A stretch of DNA of 38,065 bases from Mycobacterium sp. (lineage in GTDB: Bacteria > Actinomycetota > Actinomycetes > Mycobacteriales > Mycobacteriaceae): contig WOYS01000110.1 of assembly GCA_011620645.1 (NCBI GenBank), positions 93,874-131,938 of the forward strand. The letters are read 5' to 3'. Each line of letters starts with the position of its first letter. Positions within the stretch are counted from its first letter, which is position 1. A model generated the notes under the pieces. It did not search any database. It was not told the DNA's origin and saw only the letters and a list, made by a program, of their open reading frames with translations. The position numbers and the translations under genes were made by a program. This document shows positions 8,281 through 21,862 of the stretch, one piece after another.

Positions 8281-10136
<1,856 letters not shown>

Positions 10137-10140
<4 letters not shown>

Positions 10141-10751
10141 CGCGCTCTCAAAACGACGGTGGCGATTCGCACGAGGAGCCGGTGACCATCACCGACAAAC
10201 GGCGCATCGATCCGGAGACGGGCGAGATTCGTGAGCAGGCGTCGGCTCCTCAGGGGACCCCTGGGGAGCCGGCGCCGGCCGACGGCGCGGCCGGTGATGC
10301 CAAGGTCGCCGAACTCACCGCCGACCTGCAACGGGTGCAGGCCGACTTCGCGAACTATCGCAAGCGAGCCCTGCGCGAACAGCAGTTCACCGGCGAGCGC
10401 GCCAAGGCCGCCGTCATCACCCAACTGCTCGGTGTGCTCGATGATCTTGAGCGCGCCCGCACCCACGGTGATCTGGAGTCCGGACCGCTCAAGGCCGTCT
10501 CGGAGAAGTTGGTGACCACCTTGGCGGGGCTGGGACTCAGCAGCTTCGGCGCCGAAGGCGAGGAATTCGACCCGTCGCTGCACGAGGCCGTCCAGCACGA
10601 GGGCGACGGATCGTCGCCGGTGGTGGGCACCGTCATGCGCCCCGGTTACAAGGTGGGAGACCTGGTGGTCCGTCACGCCATGGTTGGTGTGGTCGACACG
10701 GTCGAGAATGCCGATGTGAACAGTGAACAACCCGCAGAATCAGAAGACTGA
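10137..10751 (+). CDS. grpE: Nucleotide exchange factor GrpE
   Basis: This 204-residue GrpE releases ADP from DnaK. GTG 10137 overlaps the dnaK TGA as GTGA, so translation is coupled. The N-terminus (about 1-55) is disordered and acidic. A long coiled-coil helix follows ([20 protein letters not shown]). The beta-wing domain contains [11 protein letters not shown] and [20 protein letters not shown], the family signature. Confidence 0.97.
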
Positions 10752-10771
10752 CACCGGTGAGGAGGTGACGC

Positions 10772-11944
10772 ATGGCTCAGCGTGAGTGGGTCGAGAAGGA
10801 CTTCTACAAGGAGTTGGGCGTCACCTCCGACGCCGATGCCAAAGCGATCAAGAGCGCGTACCGCAAGCTCGCTTCGGAACTTCATCCGGATAAGAACCCG
10901 GACGGGGCCGAACGTTTCAAGGCCGTCTCCGAGGCCTACAGCGTGCTTTCGGACGAGGCGAAGAAGAAAGAATACGACGAGACGCGGCGACTGTTCGCCA
11001 ACGGTGGCTTCGGCCGCCGCGCGGGCAGCGGCGGTGGTAACTACGGCGGATTCTCCGGCGAGGGAGCCGATTTCAATCTCGGTGACCTCTTCGACCAGGC
11101 CGGCCAATCCGGCGGAGCGAACATCGGCGATCTGTTCGGCGGGCTGTTCGGCCGCGGCGCACAACAGCCGCGTCCCAGCCGTCCGCGGCGTGGCAACGAC
11201 CTGGAGACCGAAACGGAACTGTCGTTCCTGGAGGCCACCAAGGGCGTGGCGATGCCGCTGCGGCTGACCAGTCCGGCTCCGTGCACCAACTGCCACGGCA
11301 GTGGGGCCCGGCCGGGCACCAGCCCGAAGGTATGCCCGGGCTGCAACGGCGCCGGCGTGATCAATCGCAACCAGGGTGCGTTCGGTTTCTCCGAGCCCTG
11401 CACCGAATGTCGGGGCAGCGGTTCGATCATCGAGCATCCGTGCGATGAATGCCACGGCCGTGGTGTGACGACCAGGACCCGCACCATCAACGTGCGGATC
11501 CCCCCGGGAGTCGAGGATGGCCAGCGGATCAGGCTGGCCGGCCAGGGCGAGGCCGGACTGCGGGGTGCCCCCTCAGGTGACCTGTATGTCACCGTGCACG
11601 TCCGCGCCGACAAGGTCTTCGGCCGCTCTGGCGATGATCTGACCGTCACGGTTCCGGTGAGCTTCCACGAGTTGGCACTGGGCGCAACGCTTTCGGTGCC
11701 GACGCTGGAGGGCAAGGTCGGTGTCCGGGTGCCCAAGGGGACCTCGGACGGTCGTATCCTTCGGGTGCGTGGCCGGGGTGTGTCGAAGCGCTCGGGTGGC
11801 CATGGCGATCTGCTCGTCACGGTGAAGGTGGCGGTGCCACCGAACTTGGACGGCGAGGTAGCCGAGGCGCTGGAGGCCTACGCGAAGGCCGAGCGCGCCA
11901 GCGGATTCGACCCGCGCGCCGGCTGGGCCGGGAACCTCTCGTGA
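10772..11944 (+). CDS. dnaJ1: Chaperone protein DnaJ1 (Hsp40)
   Basis: This 390-residue type I Hsp40 stimulates DnaK ATPase. The J domain has HPD at 38-40. A Gly/Phe-rich linker covers about 80-130. Four zinc motifs start at residues 171 (CTNCHGSG), 188 (CPGCNGAG), 210 (CTECRGSG) and 224 (CDECHGRG). Two C-terminal substrate domains follow. GAGGAGGTGA lies just before ATG 10772, 20 bases after grpE. The stop overlaps the hspR start as GTGA. Confidence 0.97.
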   Translation: MAQREWVEKDFYKELGVTSDADAKAIKSAYRKLASELHPDKNPDGAERFKAVSEAYSVLSDEAKKKEYDETRRLFANGGFGRRAGSGGGNYGGFSGEGADFNLGDLFDQAGQSGGANIGDLFGGLFGRGAQQPRPSRPRRGNDLETETELSFLEATKGVAMPLRLTSPAPCTNCHGSGARPGTSPKVCPGCNGAGVINRNQGAFGFSEPCTECRGSGSIIEHPCDECHGRGVTTRTRTINVRIPPGVEDGQRIRLAGQGEAGLRGAPSGDLYVTVHVRADKVFGRSGDDLTVTVPVSFHELALGATLSVPTLEGKVGVRVPKGTSDGRILRVRGRGVSKRSGGHGDLLVTVKVAVPPNLDGEVAEALEAYAKAERASGFDPRAGWAGNLS

Positions 11945-12321
11945 ATAGGCACAACGACGCCCGCACGTTCCTCATCTCGGTGGCCGCCGAGCTGGCCGGT
12001 ATGCATGCGCAGACCCTGCGCACCTACGACCGGCTCGGCCTGGTCAGCCCGCAGCGCAGCTCCGGAGGAGGTCGGCGTTATTCACAACATGACGTCGACC
12101 TGCTCCGCGAGGTGCAGCGGCTGTCCCAGGACGAGGGCGTCAATCTTGCTGGTATCAAAAGGATCATCGAGCTGACCAACCAGGTCCAGGCACTGCAGAG
12201 TCGCGTGGTCGAATTGGCCGCCGAGTTGGAGCAGTTGCGCAAACCCAGTACCGCGCTGGTGCTGTGGCAGCCGGGTGCGCGCCGCCGCATCAAGCCTGAC
12301 CTACACACGGAACCGGTTTGA
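11941..12321 (+). CDS. hspR: HspR, MerR-type heat-shock repressor
   Basis: This 126-residue MerR-family regulator has its winged helix-turn-helix at about 10-80 ([34 protein letters not shown]), then a coiled coil. It represses dnaK and clpB operons by binding HAIR sequences, usually with DnaK as co-repressor. Three HAIR sites are present in this window, at dnaK (two) and clpB (one). GTG 11941 overlaps the dnaJ stop, so the repressor is made from the operon it controls. Confidence 0.96.
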   Translation: MNRHNDARTFLISVAAELAGMHAQTLRTYDRLGLVSPQRSSGGGRRYSQHDVDLLREVQRLSQDEGVNLAGIKRIIELTNQVQALQSRVVELAAELEQLRKPSTALVLWQPGARRRIKPDLHTEPV

Positions 12322-12339
12322 CCGGTTCGTGCAATTCCG

Positions 12340-13491
12340 TCACGTCAACGGGTCGTGCTGGATTCGCTCGGGCGGTGCGCCTTTAGCGATCAGGGCGGCC
12401 TTTGTCGTGGTGACCATGTCCGAGCTCCCGCAGATCAGGATCTGACGGTCACCCCAACTGCCGTAGCGGGTCACCACCTCGGCCAGCAGGCCGGTCTGAC
12501 GCACGTGCAGTCCACGTGGCGGCTCGTGATCGGGGTACTCGACGGCCCACGGCGGATTGGTGGAGTACTCCGAGACCGGGGTGACCGACAGCCACGGATT
12601 GGTCGAGGCGATCTCCCACAGCGTGCGCAGGTCGTAGAGGTCGCAGGGGTAGCGGCCACCGAAGAACAGATGCACCCGCGGATTGTCCGCGTAGCGGCAC
12701 AGGTCGGAGATGAGCGCCCGCAGCGGGGCGACCCCGGTGCTGCCGGCCACCAGCAGCACGTCACCATTGTCGCGGTCGATGTGCATCCCGCCGTGCGGAT
12801 TGGACAGCCGCCACCGGTCACCCGGCCGGGTCTCCCCGACGATCGCGGTGCTGACCATGCCGCCGATGACCGACCGGACATGGAACTCCATGGTGCCGCT
12901 GCCGTCGGCGGGAATCGAGGGGCTCAGGTACCGCCAGCGGCGCGGCCACTGCGGCACCTGCACCATCACGTACTGCCCCGGGTGATAGGCCAGCACACGA
13001 TCGAGTTGCAACCGGATGACGGAGATGTCCCGCGTCGCCCGGGTGTGCTCTAGCACCGTGCCGTCACAGAACGGCGGGCCCTGTTCGGCGTCGGCCGCAC
13101 CGCGCATCACGCCGACGACCAGTTCCACGAAATCCGATGTGGCCTCGGCGATTCGGCCATCCCACACGTCGACGAGTTCGCCACGCAGGGCGGTGAGCAG
13201 CGCTTGGCTCAAGGTCTCGTAGTGCTGTGCCGTGACACCGTACTTGCGATGATCCCTGCCGAGCTGGGCCAGAAAGGCGACCGGTTCCTCCGCGCGCTGG
13301 GCGATCATCTCGGCAAGCAGCCAGCTCAGTGCTTGGCCGAAGACTGTGCGCTGATGGGTGAGATCCGGGGGGAAGAGATCACGCGCCGACATGTCGATGG
13401 CGAACCAGCGGGTGTAGAACTTACCGCTCACCTCACCGGCATCGACGGCGGCACGCAGTGTCTGCAGCGCCTCGCGGTCGTCCAGTCCCAC
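12340..13491 (-). CDS. Flavohemoglobin-type globin/FAD-NAD reductase
   Basis: This 383-residue protein fuses a globin domain (about 1-135) to an FAD domain (about 145-245) and an NAD domain (about 246-383). The proximal heme histidine is probably H81 in RDHRKYGV. The flavin motif RYLS is at 187-190 and the pyridine nucleotide motif AGSTGVAP at 249-256. Classical Hmp is an NO dioxygenase. Mycobacterial type II proteins such as Rv0385 are divergent and have been linked to D-lactate/redox chemistry; this one fits that group by neighbourhood with clpB. It converges on hspR with an 18-base gap. GTG 13491 is the start. Confidence 0.8.
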   Translation of the reverse strand: MGLDDREALQTLRAAVDAGEVSGKFYTRWFAIDMSARDLFPPDLTHQRTVFGQALSWLLAEMIAQRAEEPVAFLAQLGRDHRKYGVTAQHYETLSQALLTALRGELVDVWDGRIAEATSDFVELVVGVMRGAADAEQGPPFCDGTVLEHTRATRDISVIRLQLDRVLAYHPGQYVMVQVPQWPRRWRYLSPSIPADGSGTMEFHVRSVIGGMVSTAIVGETRPGDRWRLSNPHGGMHIDRDNGDVLLVAGSTGVAPLRALISDLCRYADNPRVHLFFGGRYPCDLYDLRTLWEIASTNPWLSVTPVSEYSTNPPWAVEYPDHEPPRGLHVRQTGLLAEVVTRYGSWGDRQILICGSSDMVTTTKAALIAKGAPPERIQHDPLT

Positions 13492-13693
13492 AGGAACGAG
13501 TTTAGAGCGACATGCAGATGTTGCCCGCCGGCGGTGGCCGTGTTCCAGACCTTGAACGATGCCAGCAACGCTTCACAGCCGACCCGCAACAGCGCCCGCG
13601 AGCCACGCGTCACCGTCTCGCCACTGCGATCATGCTGCTCGACGGGGCAGGCCGGCTGCTGTTCGAATCCGTCACGTCGCTGCAGCTCTGGGA

Positions 13694-14365
13694 TTACGCC
13701 AGTCCGTGAATTCCCTTGTACAGCAACATCATACCGATGAGCACGACGATGGCGGCCACCAGCGTCGCGTGCTGCTGCTCCATCCACTCCTTGACCCTTG
13801 TCAGCGGTGACGCGAGCCGCTCCCCGGTGACCGCATAGGCCAGGATGGGCAGGATCACCGTGCTGCCTGCGACGGCGACGAAGTAGACCACCGACAACCA
13901 GGCGTGTACCCTGCCGATGCCCGCAGTGCCGATCGCCAAACCCGCTGCGATGCAGATGAGCAACACCTTCGGGTTCACCACGGCGAGCACCGCCGCGGTG
14001 GCCAGCGCCCGACCGGGGTCGAGTCCGCTGAGCTTACGCATCCAGGCAGGCGAGTGCTCCGACTTGTTGCGTGTCACCCACTTGTACGCCCCAAGCAGAA
14101 TCAGTGTCGCACCGACCACGAGGCGCAGCCAGGACGCCCAGCTCGGCGGGTTGTCTAGCGAGCCAACAAGATCCGAGGCGACCACGAAGATCGACACCAG
14201 CGCGCCCAGTCCCAGCAGCCAGCCGGCCAAGAAGGCCAGCCCGGTCGGGCGCGGCCGATCGGTGTGCAGCGCCAGCACTGCCGGGATGATCGACAGGGGT
14301 GACAGCGCGATCACCAGGCCCAGTGGGATGAGCTCGGCCAGAACCGAACCCCAGCTGTCGGTCAC
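13694..14365 (-). CDS. GAP-family integral membrane protein
   Basis: This 223-residue protein has about six hydrophobic segments (IPLGLVIALSPLSIIPAVLA; GLAFLAGWLLGLGALVSIFV; LVVGATLILLGAYKWV and three more). The pattern is that of the mycobacterial GAP/Sap family, implicated in moving or addressing glycolipids at the membrane. The substrate is unknown. GTG 14365 is chosen because it overlaps the stop of the small upstream frame as GTGA. Confidence 0.75.
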   Translation of the reverse strand: MTDSWGSVLAELIPLGLVIALSPLSIIPAVLALHTDRPRPTGLAFLAGWLLGLGALVSIFVVASDLVGSLDNPPSWASWLRLVVGATLILLGAYKWVTRNKSEHSPAWMRKLSGLDPGRALATAAVLAVVNPKVLLICIAAGLAIGTAGIGRVHAWLSVVYFVAVAGSTVILPILAYAVTGERLASPLTRVKEWMEQQHATLVAAIVVLIGMMLLYKGIHGLA

Positions 14366-14457
14366 AGCTCGCACCACGTCCACTCGCCGCTCTCGCGGAC
14401 CCCGACCTCGATCGACGTGATGGTCAGATCGAGCTCGCCCATCATATCGCCCATCAT
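14362..14457 (-). CDS. Short coupled ORF, 31 residues
   Basis: This frame is too short for usual callers. It reads MMGDMMGELDLTITSIEVGV then RESGEWTWCEL and a TGA that overlaps the GTG of the GAP-family gene as GTGA. GAGGAG lies 9 bases before the ATG at 14457; an in-frame ATG at 14466 would add three residues. It starts 20 bases after the CYTH gene stop, so the order CYTH-sORF-GAP looks like one operon. A direct repeat (CATCATATCGC twice, 14450-14463) covers its start. Function is unknown. It may encode a small regulator or only serve translational coupling. Confidence 0.5.
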   Translation of the reverse strand: MMGDMMGELDLTITSIEVGVRESGEWTWCEL

Positions 14458-14477
14458 ATCGCGCATCTCCTCGCCGA

Positions 14478-14954
14478 TCAGCCGTGCCGAGGGGGCGTGG
14501 TGCCCTCGAATTCGTTGCGGCCGAGGGTGTCGACGAACTTCGGGCCGCTGGCTGCGAGCTCGGCCCGGTAGTCCTCGCCCCAGCCGTCGAATGGGTGGTG
14601 CGCAAGGTATTCGTTGCGGAATCGGTCGTCCTCGGACACCTCGGTCGCGCAGAACTCGGGTATCACCAGATCGACCACGGGACCGCCACGCTCGACCTCG
14701 GCGAGCACGAGGGGAGCGTTGCCGCCCAGGAACCGGTCGACGATCCAGCCGTCCTCGCCCAGCCAGGCCGAGTACCGGACCTTGACGACGACATGCTCGG
14801 CCCGCGCGACGATCTGTCCGGCCACGATCGGATCGAGCTCTCGTTCGGCCTCATACCGGGTGCCACCGGCCGTGACGGCGGGCATCTCGTGGAGGAAGAA
14901 CTTGCGCTCGAACTCGAAGTCGCCCTCGAAGTCGCGGTAGTCGGACTCAGACAT
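14478..14954 (-). CDS. CYTH-domain protein
   Basis: This 158-residue protein begins with the CYTH signature (FEFERKFFLHEMP, an ExExK-like strand). Alternating charged strands follow (VVVKVRYSAW, LVLAEVERG), as in triphosphate tunnel enzymes. Such proteins bind or hydrolyse triphosphates; the actual substrate is unknown. The tunnel charge pattern suggests activity but was not modelled. ATG 14954 is divergent from clpB. It likely shares an operon with the small ORF and the GAP-family gene. Confidence 0.75.
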   Translation of the reverse strand: MSESDYRDFEGDFEFERKFFLHEMPAVTAGGTRYEAERELDPIVAGQIVARAEHVVVKVRYSAWLGEDGWIVDRFLGGNAPLVLAEVERGGPVVDLVIPEFCATEVSEDDRFRNEYLAHHPFDGWGEDYRAELAASGPKFVDTLGRNEFEGTTPPRHG

Positions 14955-15027
14955 ATGACGACGTTAGTCCCTAGTCATGCCGAAGCCGGCCGGGAAGAGT
15001 GTGTGTCAGCCGCCTCAAAAAGATAGA

Positions 15028-15048
15028 GTTGAGCGGAACAGACTCAAC
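15028..15048 (+). promoter_or_regulatory. HAIR operator (HspR) at clpB
   Basis: GTTGAGC-N7-ACTCAAC is an inverted repeat with HAIR spacing. Its spacer, GGAACAG, contains the SigH -35 hexamer, so repressor and sigma factor would compete for the same bases. Confidence 0.85.
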
Positions 15049-15060
15049 CTTGACTGCGTT
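15035..15060 (+). promoter_or_regulatory. SigH-type promoter of clpB
   Basis: GGAACA (15035-15040), 17 bases, GTT (15058-15060, within CGTT). Hexamers and spacing are the same as at dnaK. clpB is a known SigH-dependent gene in M. tuberculosis. Confidence 0.75.
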
Positions 15061-15115
15061 GGACAACACGACAAGCATATTTACCCAGCAGTAAAACCAA
15101 GAAAGGTTAGGTGTC

Positions 15116-17662
<2,547 letters not shown>

Positions 17663-17666
17663 TCGA

Positions 17667-17730
17667 CCCCCTCATCGGCCACTTGTTGCACGGTTTCCTC
17701 GCGATTGTGTGCAACAAGTGGCCAATGGGG
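17667..17730 (+). terminator. Long hairpin after clpB
   Basis: A perfect 15-bp stem pairs 17677-17691 (GGCCACTTGTTGCAC) with 17709-17723. The stem extends imperfectly through CAT/ATG and CCC/GGG to 17668/17730. A short T-run (TTTC) follows. It probably ends clpB transcription. Confidence 0.75.
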
Positions 17731-17799
17731 TTTCAAGTAACCCTGTTGTGACCATCCCGAGTTCTGGCGAATCGGCCTCCAACAAGTAGGCTGAGGGCA

Positions 17800-18660
17800 A
17801 TGGTTCCTCTCTGGTTCACGCTGTCCGCACTCTGCTTCGTGAGTGCGGCCGTTTTGCTGTACGTGGATATCGACCGTCGGCGTGGTTTGGGCCGGCGGCG
17901 TAAGTCATGGGCGAAGTCGCACGGTTTCGACTACGAAAGCGAATCTGCCGACATCCTGAGCCGCTGGAAGCGCGGCATCATGTCGACCGTCGGAGAAAAC
18001 GTCTCGGCGCGCAATGTGGTGCTGGGCCAGATCCGCGGCGAGGCCGTCTTCATCTTCGATGTCGACGATGTCGCGACCGTGATCGCGCTGCACCGCAAAG
18101 TCGGCACCAATGTCGTGGTGGATCTGCGTCTCAAGGACATCAAGGAGCCCCGCGAGAGCGACATCTGGCTGCTGGGTGCGATCGGCCCGCGGATGGTGTA
18201 CTCCACCAACCTGGATGCGGCCCGACGGGCCTGCGACCGCCGGATGGTGACGTTCGCACACACCGCACCGGATTGCGCCGAGATCATGTGGAACGAGCAG
18301 AACTGGACGTTGGTGGCCATGCCGATCACCAGTAGCCGTGCCCAGTGGGACGAGGGATTGCGCACCGTGCGTCAGTTCAACGACCTGCTACGCGTGCTGC
18401 CGCCGGTCCAGCAGCCCGGTCACAACGGTGTCGGTGCCCGCAGCGGCCAGCCCGCGCTGGCCCGCCGCAGCGGTTCGCCGAGCCGCCCGTTGCTGCCCAG
18501 GCCTACCGAACTGCCGCGCCCCGCCGAACTGCCACGCCCCGCCGAACTTCCCGCCGGACGCGGCGACCTGCCGCCCGGCCGCGCTGATGTGGGCCGCTAT
18601 GTCCAGCAGCGCCCGCCGGTGCGTAACAGCACCCGGCAATCCCCGCACTACCAGCGGTAG
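17800..18660 (+). CDS. ttfA: TtfA-like mycolate transport factor
   Basis: This 286-residue protein has one N-terminal membrane anchor (about residues 4-23, [20 protein letters not shown]). A basic turn ([10 protein letters not shown]) and a cytoplasmic domain to about residue 195 follow. The tail is Pro-rich with LPRPxEL repeats. Layout and position next to clpB match Rv0383c, named TtfA, an essential partner of MmpL3 in trehalose monomycolate transport. The symbol is based on that family memory. The SDR gene begins 2 bases after the stop. Confidence 0.75.
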   Translation: MVPLWFTLSALCFVSAAVLLYVDIDRRRGLGRRRKSWAKSHGFDYESESADILSRWKRGIMSTVGENVSARNVVLGQIRGEAVFIFDVDDVATVIALHRKVGTNVVVDLRLKDIKEPRESDIWLLGAIGPRMVYSTNLDAARRACDRRMVTFAHTAPDCAEIMWNEQNWTLVAMPITSSRAQWDEGLRTVRQFNDLLRVLPPVQQPGHNGVGARSGQPALARRSGSPSRPLLPRPTELPRPAELPRPAELPAGRGDLPPGRADVGRYVQQRPPVRNSTRQSPHYQR

Positions 18661-18662
18661 CA

Positions 18663-19433
18663 ATGCCGGTAGCACTGATCACCGGGCCGACCTCCGGCCT
18701 TGGCGAGGGTTTCGCCCGCCGTTACGCCCAGGACGGGTACGACCTGGTCCTGGTTGCCCGGGACACGGGCCGGCTGGAACAACTCGCCGCCGAATTGCGC
18801 GATGAAGTCGGATGCACCGTCGAGGTGCTCCCCGCCGACCTGGCCGTCGCCACCGACCGTCAACGGGTCGCCGAGCGGCTGACCGCCGGGGTGCACACCC
18901 TGATCAACAACGCCGGGTTCGGCACCTCGGGTGAATTCTGGACCGCCGACTACGCGCTGCTGCAGTCCCAGCTCGACGTCAACGTCACCGCCGTCATGCA
19001 ACTGACCCACGCCGCGCTGCCACCGATGCTGGCCGCCGGCGCGGGCACCGTCATCAATGTTGCCAGCGTGGCCGGTCTGCTACCCGGGCGCGGATCCACC
19101 TATTCGGCGTCCAAGTCCTGGGTCATCGCGTTCTCCGAGGGGCTGGCCAACGGCCTCGGCGGTACCGGGGTCGGCGTGCATGCGCTGTGCCCGGGCTTCG
19201 TGCACACCGAGTTTCACGAGCGGGCCGGTATCGAGATGTCCGGCACACCGTCGTGGTTCTGGCTGGAGGTACCCGACGTCGTCCGGGGCTGCCTGGCCGA
19301 TGCCGCCAAGGGCGAGGTCGTCATCGTGCCCGGCCTGCAGTACAAGGCACTCACCGTGGGTAGCCGGCTGGTTCCGCGGAACCTGTTGCGCGGCTTGACC
19401 AAACGGGTCGGCAAGGGCCGCGGGCGGACCTGA
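18663..19433 (+). CDS. Short-chain dehydrogenase/reductase
   Basis: This 256-residue classical SDR has a nucleotide loop GPTSGLG (residues 8-14, a Pro variant of TGxxxGxG). NNAG is at 82-85, the catalytic Ser at 135, and Tyr147 and Lys151 in YSASK. The substrate is unknown; NADP(H) preference is suggested by VARD after strand 2. It is close-packed with ttfA (2-base gap), so it may act in envelope lipid chemistry; that is inference. Confidence 0.9.
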   Translation: MPVALITGPTSGLGEGFARRYAQDGYDLVLVARDTGRLEQLAAELRDEVGCTVEVLPADLAVATDRQRVAERLTAGVHTLINNAGFGTSGEFWTADYALLQSQLDVNVTAVMQLTHAALPPMLAAGAGTVINVASVAGLLPGRGSTYSASKSWVIAFSEGLANGLGGTGVGVHALCPGFVHTEFHERAGIEMSGTPSWFWLEVPDVVRGCLADAAKGEVVIVPGLQYKALTVGSRLVPRNLLRGLTKRVGKGRGRT

Positions 19434-19482
19434 ATGCTGATGCTGCTGACCGGCGCGACGCTGCCGGGAAGTGTTCTCTCCC

Positions 19483-20130
19483 ATGTCTGAAATGAGCCTG
19501 GGCCCCACCGAATGGGGCGAGACGCCCGGAGTCGGCCCCTGGGATGGGCCGCCGCCGGACGATCCGCGCTACGACCCGGATCTGCTGCGCGATGGGGACA
19601 CCCGCAATGTCGTTGACGCATACCGATACTGGACGCGTGAGGCGATCATCGCCGATATCGACCGACGTCGGCATCCGCTGCACATCGCGATCGAGAACTT
19701 CGGCAACGATGCCAATATCGGCGCGGTGGTGCGCACCGCGAACGCCTTCGCGGTGGACACCGTGCACATCGTCGGCCGCCGACGATGGAACCGCCGCGGC
19801 GCCATGGTCACTGACCGCTACCAGCGGCTGCGTCATCACGACACCACCGCGCAGCTGCTGGAGTTCGCCGCCGACGCGGGTCTCACCGTCGTCGCGGTCG
19901 ACAACGTGCCCGGCTCACGACCCTTGGAGCACGCCGCACTGCCGCGAGAATGCCTCCTGGTATTCGGGCAGGAGGGCCCCGGTATCACCCCGGAGGCTTC
20001 GGCAGGCGCGGAGTTCACCATCTCCATCGCGCAGTTCGGCTCGACCCGCAGTATCAACGCCGGTGTGGCCGCCGGCATCGCGATGCACGCGTGGATCCGC
20101 TCCCATGCGGACGTATCCCAGGCATGGTAG
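19483..20130 (+). CDS. SpoU/TrmH-family RNA 2'-O-methyltransferase
   Basis: This protein is about 215 residues from ATG 19483 (in-frame GTG at 19471 also possible). The three SPOUT motifs are present: NFGNDANIGAVVRTANAF, LLVFGQEGPGI and ISIAQFGSTRSINAGVAAGI. It transfers methyl groups from S-adenosylmethionine to ribose 2'-OH in tRNA or rRNA; the exact site is unknown. It corresponds in type and position to Rv0380c. Confidence 0.9.
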   Translation: MSEMSLGPTEWGETPGVGPWDGPPPDDPRYDPDLLRDGDTRNVVDAYRYWTREAIIADIDRRRHPLHIAIENFGNDANIGAVVRTANAFAVDTVHIVGRRRWNRRGAMVTDRYQRLRHHDTTAQLLEFAADAGLTVVAVDNVPGSRPLEHAALPRECLLVFGQEGPGITPEASAGAEFTISIAQFGSTRSINAGVAAGIAMHAWIRSHADVSQAW

Positions 20131-20156
20131 AGCTGGATTAGGGCAGTATCTAGGCC

Positions 20157-21272
20157 ATGGTTCAGGTGTGGGCAAATCGTGCAGCCAGTTCGGAAGCCGC
20201 GATCACCAAGCGACACCTCCGGCGGCTGTGGGGCCTGCCCGGCACCCAGCTGGGCGTCGTCGCCTGGCCGGCCGGCCGCACAGAGACCCTGTTCGGCACC
20301 TGGCATTACTGGTGGCAGGCGCATCTGCTGGACTGCCTGGTCGATGCGCAGCTACGGGAACCGCAGCCGCCGCGCCTGACCCGCATCAACCGCCAGATCC
20401 GCGCGCACCGCATCCGCAACAACGGCCGCTGGACCAACGACTACTACGACGACATGGCCTGGCTGGCGCTGGCCTTGGAGCGCTCCGGCCGGCTCTGCGG
20501 TATCGGACGGCCCAGGGCGCTGGACAAGCTGGCCGATGAATTCCTCAACTCGTGGGTGCCCGAGGACGGCGGCGGGATCCCATGGCGCAAGCAGGATCAA
20601 TTCTTCAATGCACCGGCAAACGGTCCCGCCGCGATCTTCCTGGCCCGGCACGGCCGGCTGCGCCGCGCCCAGCAGATGGCCGACTGGATCGATGAGACGC
20701 TGATCGACCCCGAGACACATCTGGTGTTCGACGGCATCAAGGCCGGCTCGATGGTGCGCGCCCAGTACTCCTACTGTCAGGGCGTGGTGCTCGGGCTCGA
20801 GGTGGAACTGGCCAAACGCACCGAGGACCCCGAGCACGCCGAGCGGGCGCATCGCCTGGTGGCCGCGGTCGGAAACGAGATGACCACCGACGGGGTGATC
20901 CGCGGTGCAGGCGGTGGAGACGGCGGGTTGTTCAACGCGGTCCTGGCCCGCTATCTGGCCTTCGTCGCCACCGATCTGCCGGGAACCACCGCCGAGGACG
21001 ACGCCGCCCGCGCCACCGCGCGCCATGTGGTGCTGGCCTCGGCACGGTCGGCCTGGGATTACCGCCAGACCGCCGACGGACTGCCGCTGTTCGGCCCGTT
21101 CTGGGACCGCAATGCCGTGGTGCCGCAATCGGTGACCGGGGTTGCGCAGTCCGTGGCGGGGGCCGTCAACGCCTCCCAGGTTCCCGAGCGCGATCTTTCG
21201 GTGCAGCTGTCCGGCTGGATGTTGATGGAGGTCGCGCACACGCTCGACAGCGACGGAGACGCCGATCAGTGA
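20157..21272 (+). CDS. Glycoside hydrolase family 76-type protein
   Basis: This 371-residue (alpha/alpha)6-barrel protein carries the GH76 catalytic aspartate pair D98-D99 in NDYYDDMAWLALAL. Other typical blocks are FNAPANGPAAIFLAR and QYSYCQGVVLGLEVEL. GH76 enzymes are alpha-1,6-mannanases or related transferases. There is no signal peptide, so a cytosolic role in mannan or glycolipid metabolism is likelier than secretion. It resembles Rv0365c. Its stop overlaps the GTG of the next fragment (GTGA). Confidence 0.82.
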   Translation: MVQVWANRAASSEAAITKRHLRRLWGLPGTQLGVVAWPAGRTETLFGTWHYWWQAHLLDCLVDAQLREPQPPRLTRINRQIRAHRIRNNGRWTNDYYDDMAWLALALERSGRLCGIGRPRALDKLADEFLNSWVPEDGGGIPWRKQDQFFNAPANGPAAIFLARHGRLRRAQQMADWIDETLIDPETHLVFDGIKAGSMVRAQYSYCQGVVLGLEVELAKRTEDPEHAERAHRLVAAVGNEMTTDGVIRGAGGGDGGLFNAVLARYLAFVATDLPGTTAEDDAARATARHVVLASARSAWDYRQTADGLPLFGPFWDRNAVVPQSVTGVAQSVAGAVNASQVPERDLSVQLSGWMLMEVAHTLDSDGDADQ

Positions 21273-21520
21273 CTGAGGCGACGAGCCAGCGGGGTTTCCC
21301 ACTGCTGCTCGCGTTCACTGTCATCGCCATTGCGTGGTCGAATTCACCTTGGGCGGATAGTTATTCGTCCTTGCTGGATACCCACCTGGGCTTCAGCTTC
21401 GGTACGCAGCACTTCGAGATGACGGTTAAGCATTTCGTCAACGACGCATTGATGACGTGGGCGCAACGCCACTTCCACCGCCAGATGACGGCGGGTAGCC
21501 GCGGCCCCGATGCCGCATGA
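21269..21520 (+). pseudogene. Truncated NhaA-type Na+/H+ antiporter N-terminus
   Basis: This 83-residue frame resembles only the first part of NhaA. It has a membrane helix with ANSPW-like text (IAIAWSNSPWADSYSSLL), then an amphipathic stretch ending HFVNDALMT, which aligns with NhaA WINDALMAVFF. After that the family match ends and the frame closes within 20 residues. The other ~11 helices are missing. Since the sequence beyond is a toxin-antitoxin/IS patch, an insertion or deletion probably removed the rest. It cannot transport ions. Confidence 0.55.
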
Positions 21521-21541
21521 CCAGCGAAACGGAGAGCTGGT

Positions 21542-21862
21542 CTAGGAGGCTAGGCCGAGGAACACCATGAGGGAGCGTTCGATGTCGGCCATGAGTGCGG
21601 TGGGCACGCGGCCGATGCGTGTGCCGAGGTTGGATCGGCGGACTGTGGTGATTTTGTCGATCATGACGAAGCTGGGCTGGGTGATGCCGGTGGTTGTGGG
21701 TATCGCGATGCGCGTGGTCGGGGCGTCGGCCGCGGTGGTGGTCAGTGGGATGACGACGATGGACTCGGTTGCGTCGAACAGGTCGTCTTGGATGATGAGC
21801 GCTGGTCGGGGTTTGGCGGCGTGGACGCCGCCTGAGACGGTCCAGAGTTCGCCGCGGGTCAC
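21542..21862 (-). CDS. MazF/PemK-family toxin
   Basis: This 106-residue protein has the typical MazF start, RGELWTVSGG, then KPRPALIIQDD, VVIPLTTT and PSFVMIDKITTVRRSNLG. The family cleaves RNA at short sequence motifs. ATG 21862 overlaps the antitoxin stop as ATGA, giving the usual antitoxin-first coupled pair. The cut motif cannot be read from sequence. Confidence 0.88.
   Translation of the reverse strand: MTRGELWTVSGGVHAAKPRPALIIQDDLFDATESIVVIPLTTTAADAPTTRIAIPTTTGITQPSFVMIDKITTVRRSNLGTRIGRVPTALMADIERSLMVFLGLAS

Noticed and set aside
13492..13693. Open frames on both strands between the flavohemoglobin and GAP genes
   Set aside because: The plus frame 13512-13709 and the overlapping minus frame both look partly coding. 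Neither has a good ribosome binding site or a recognisable family.
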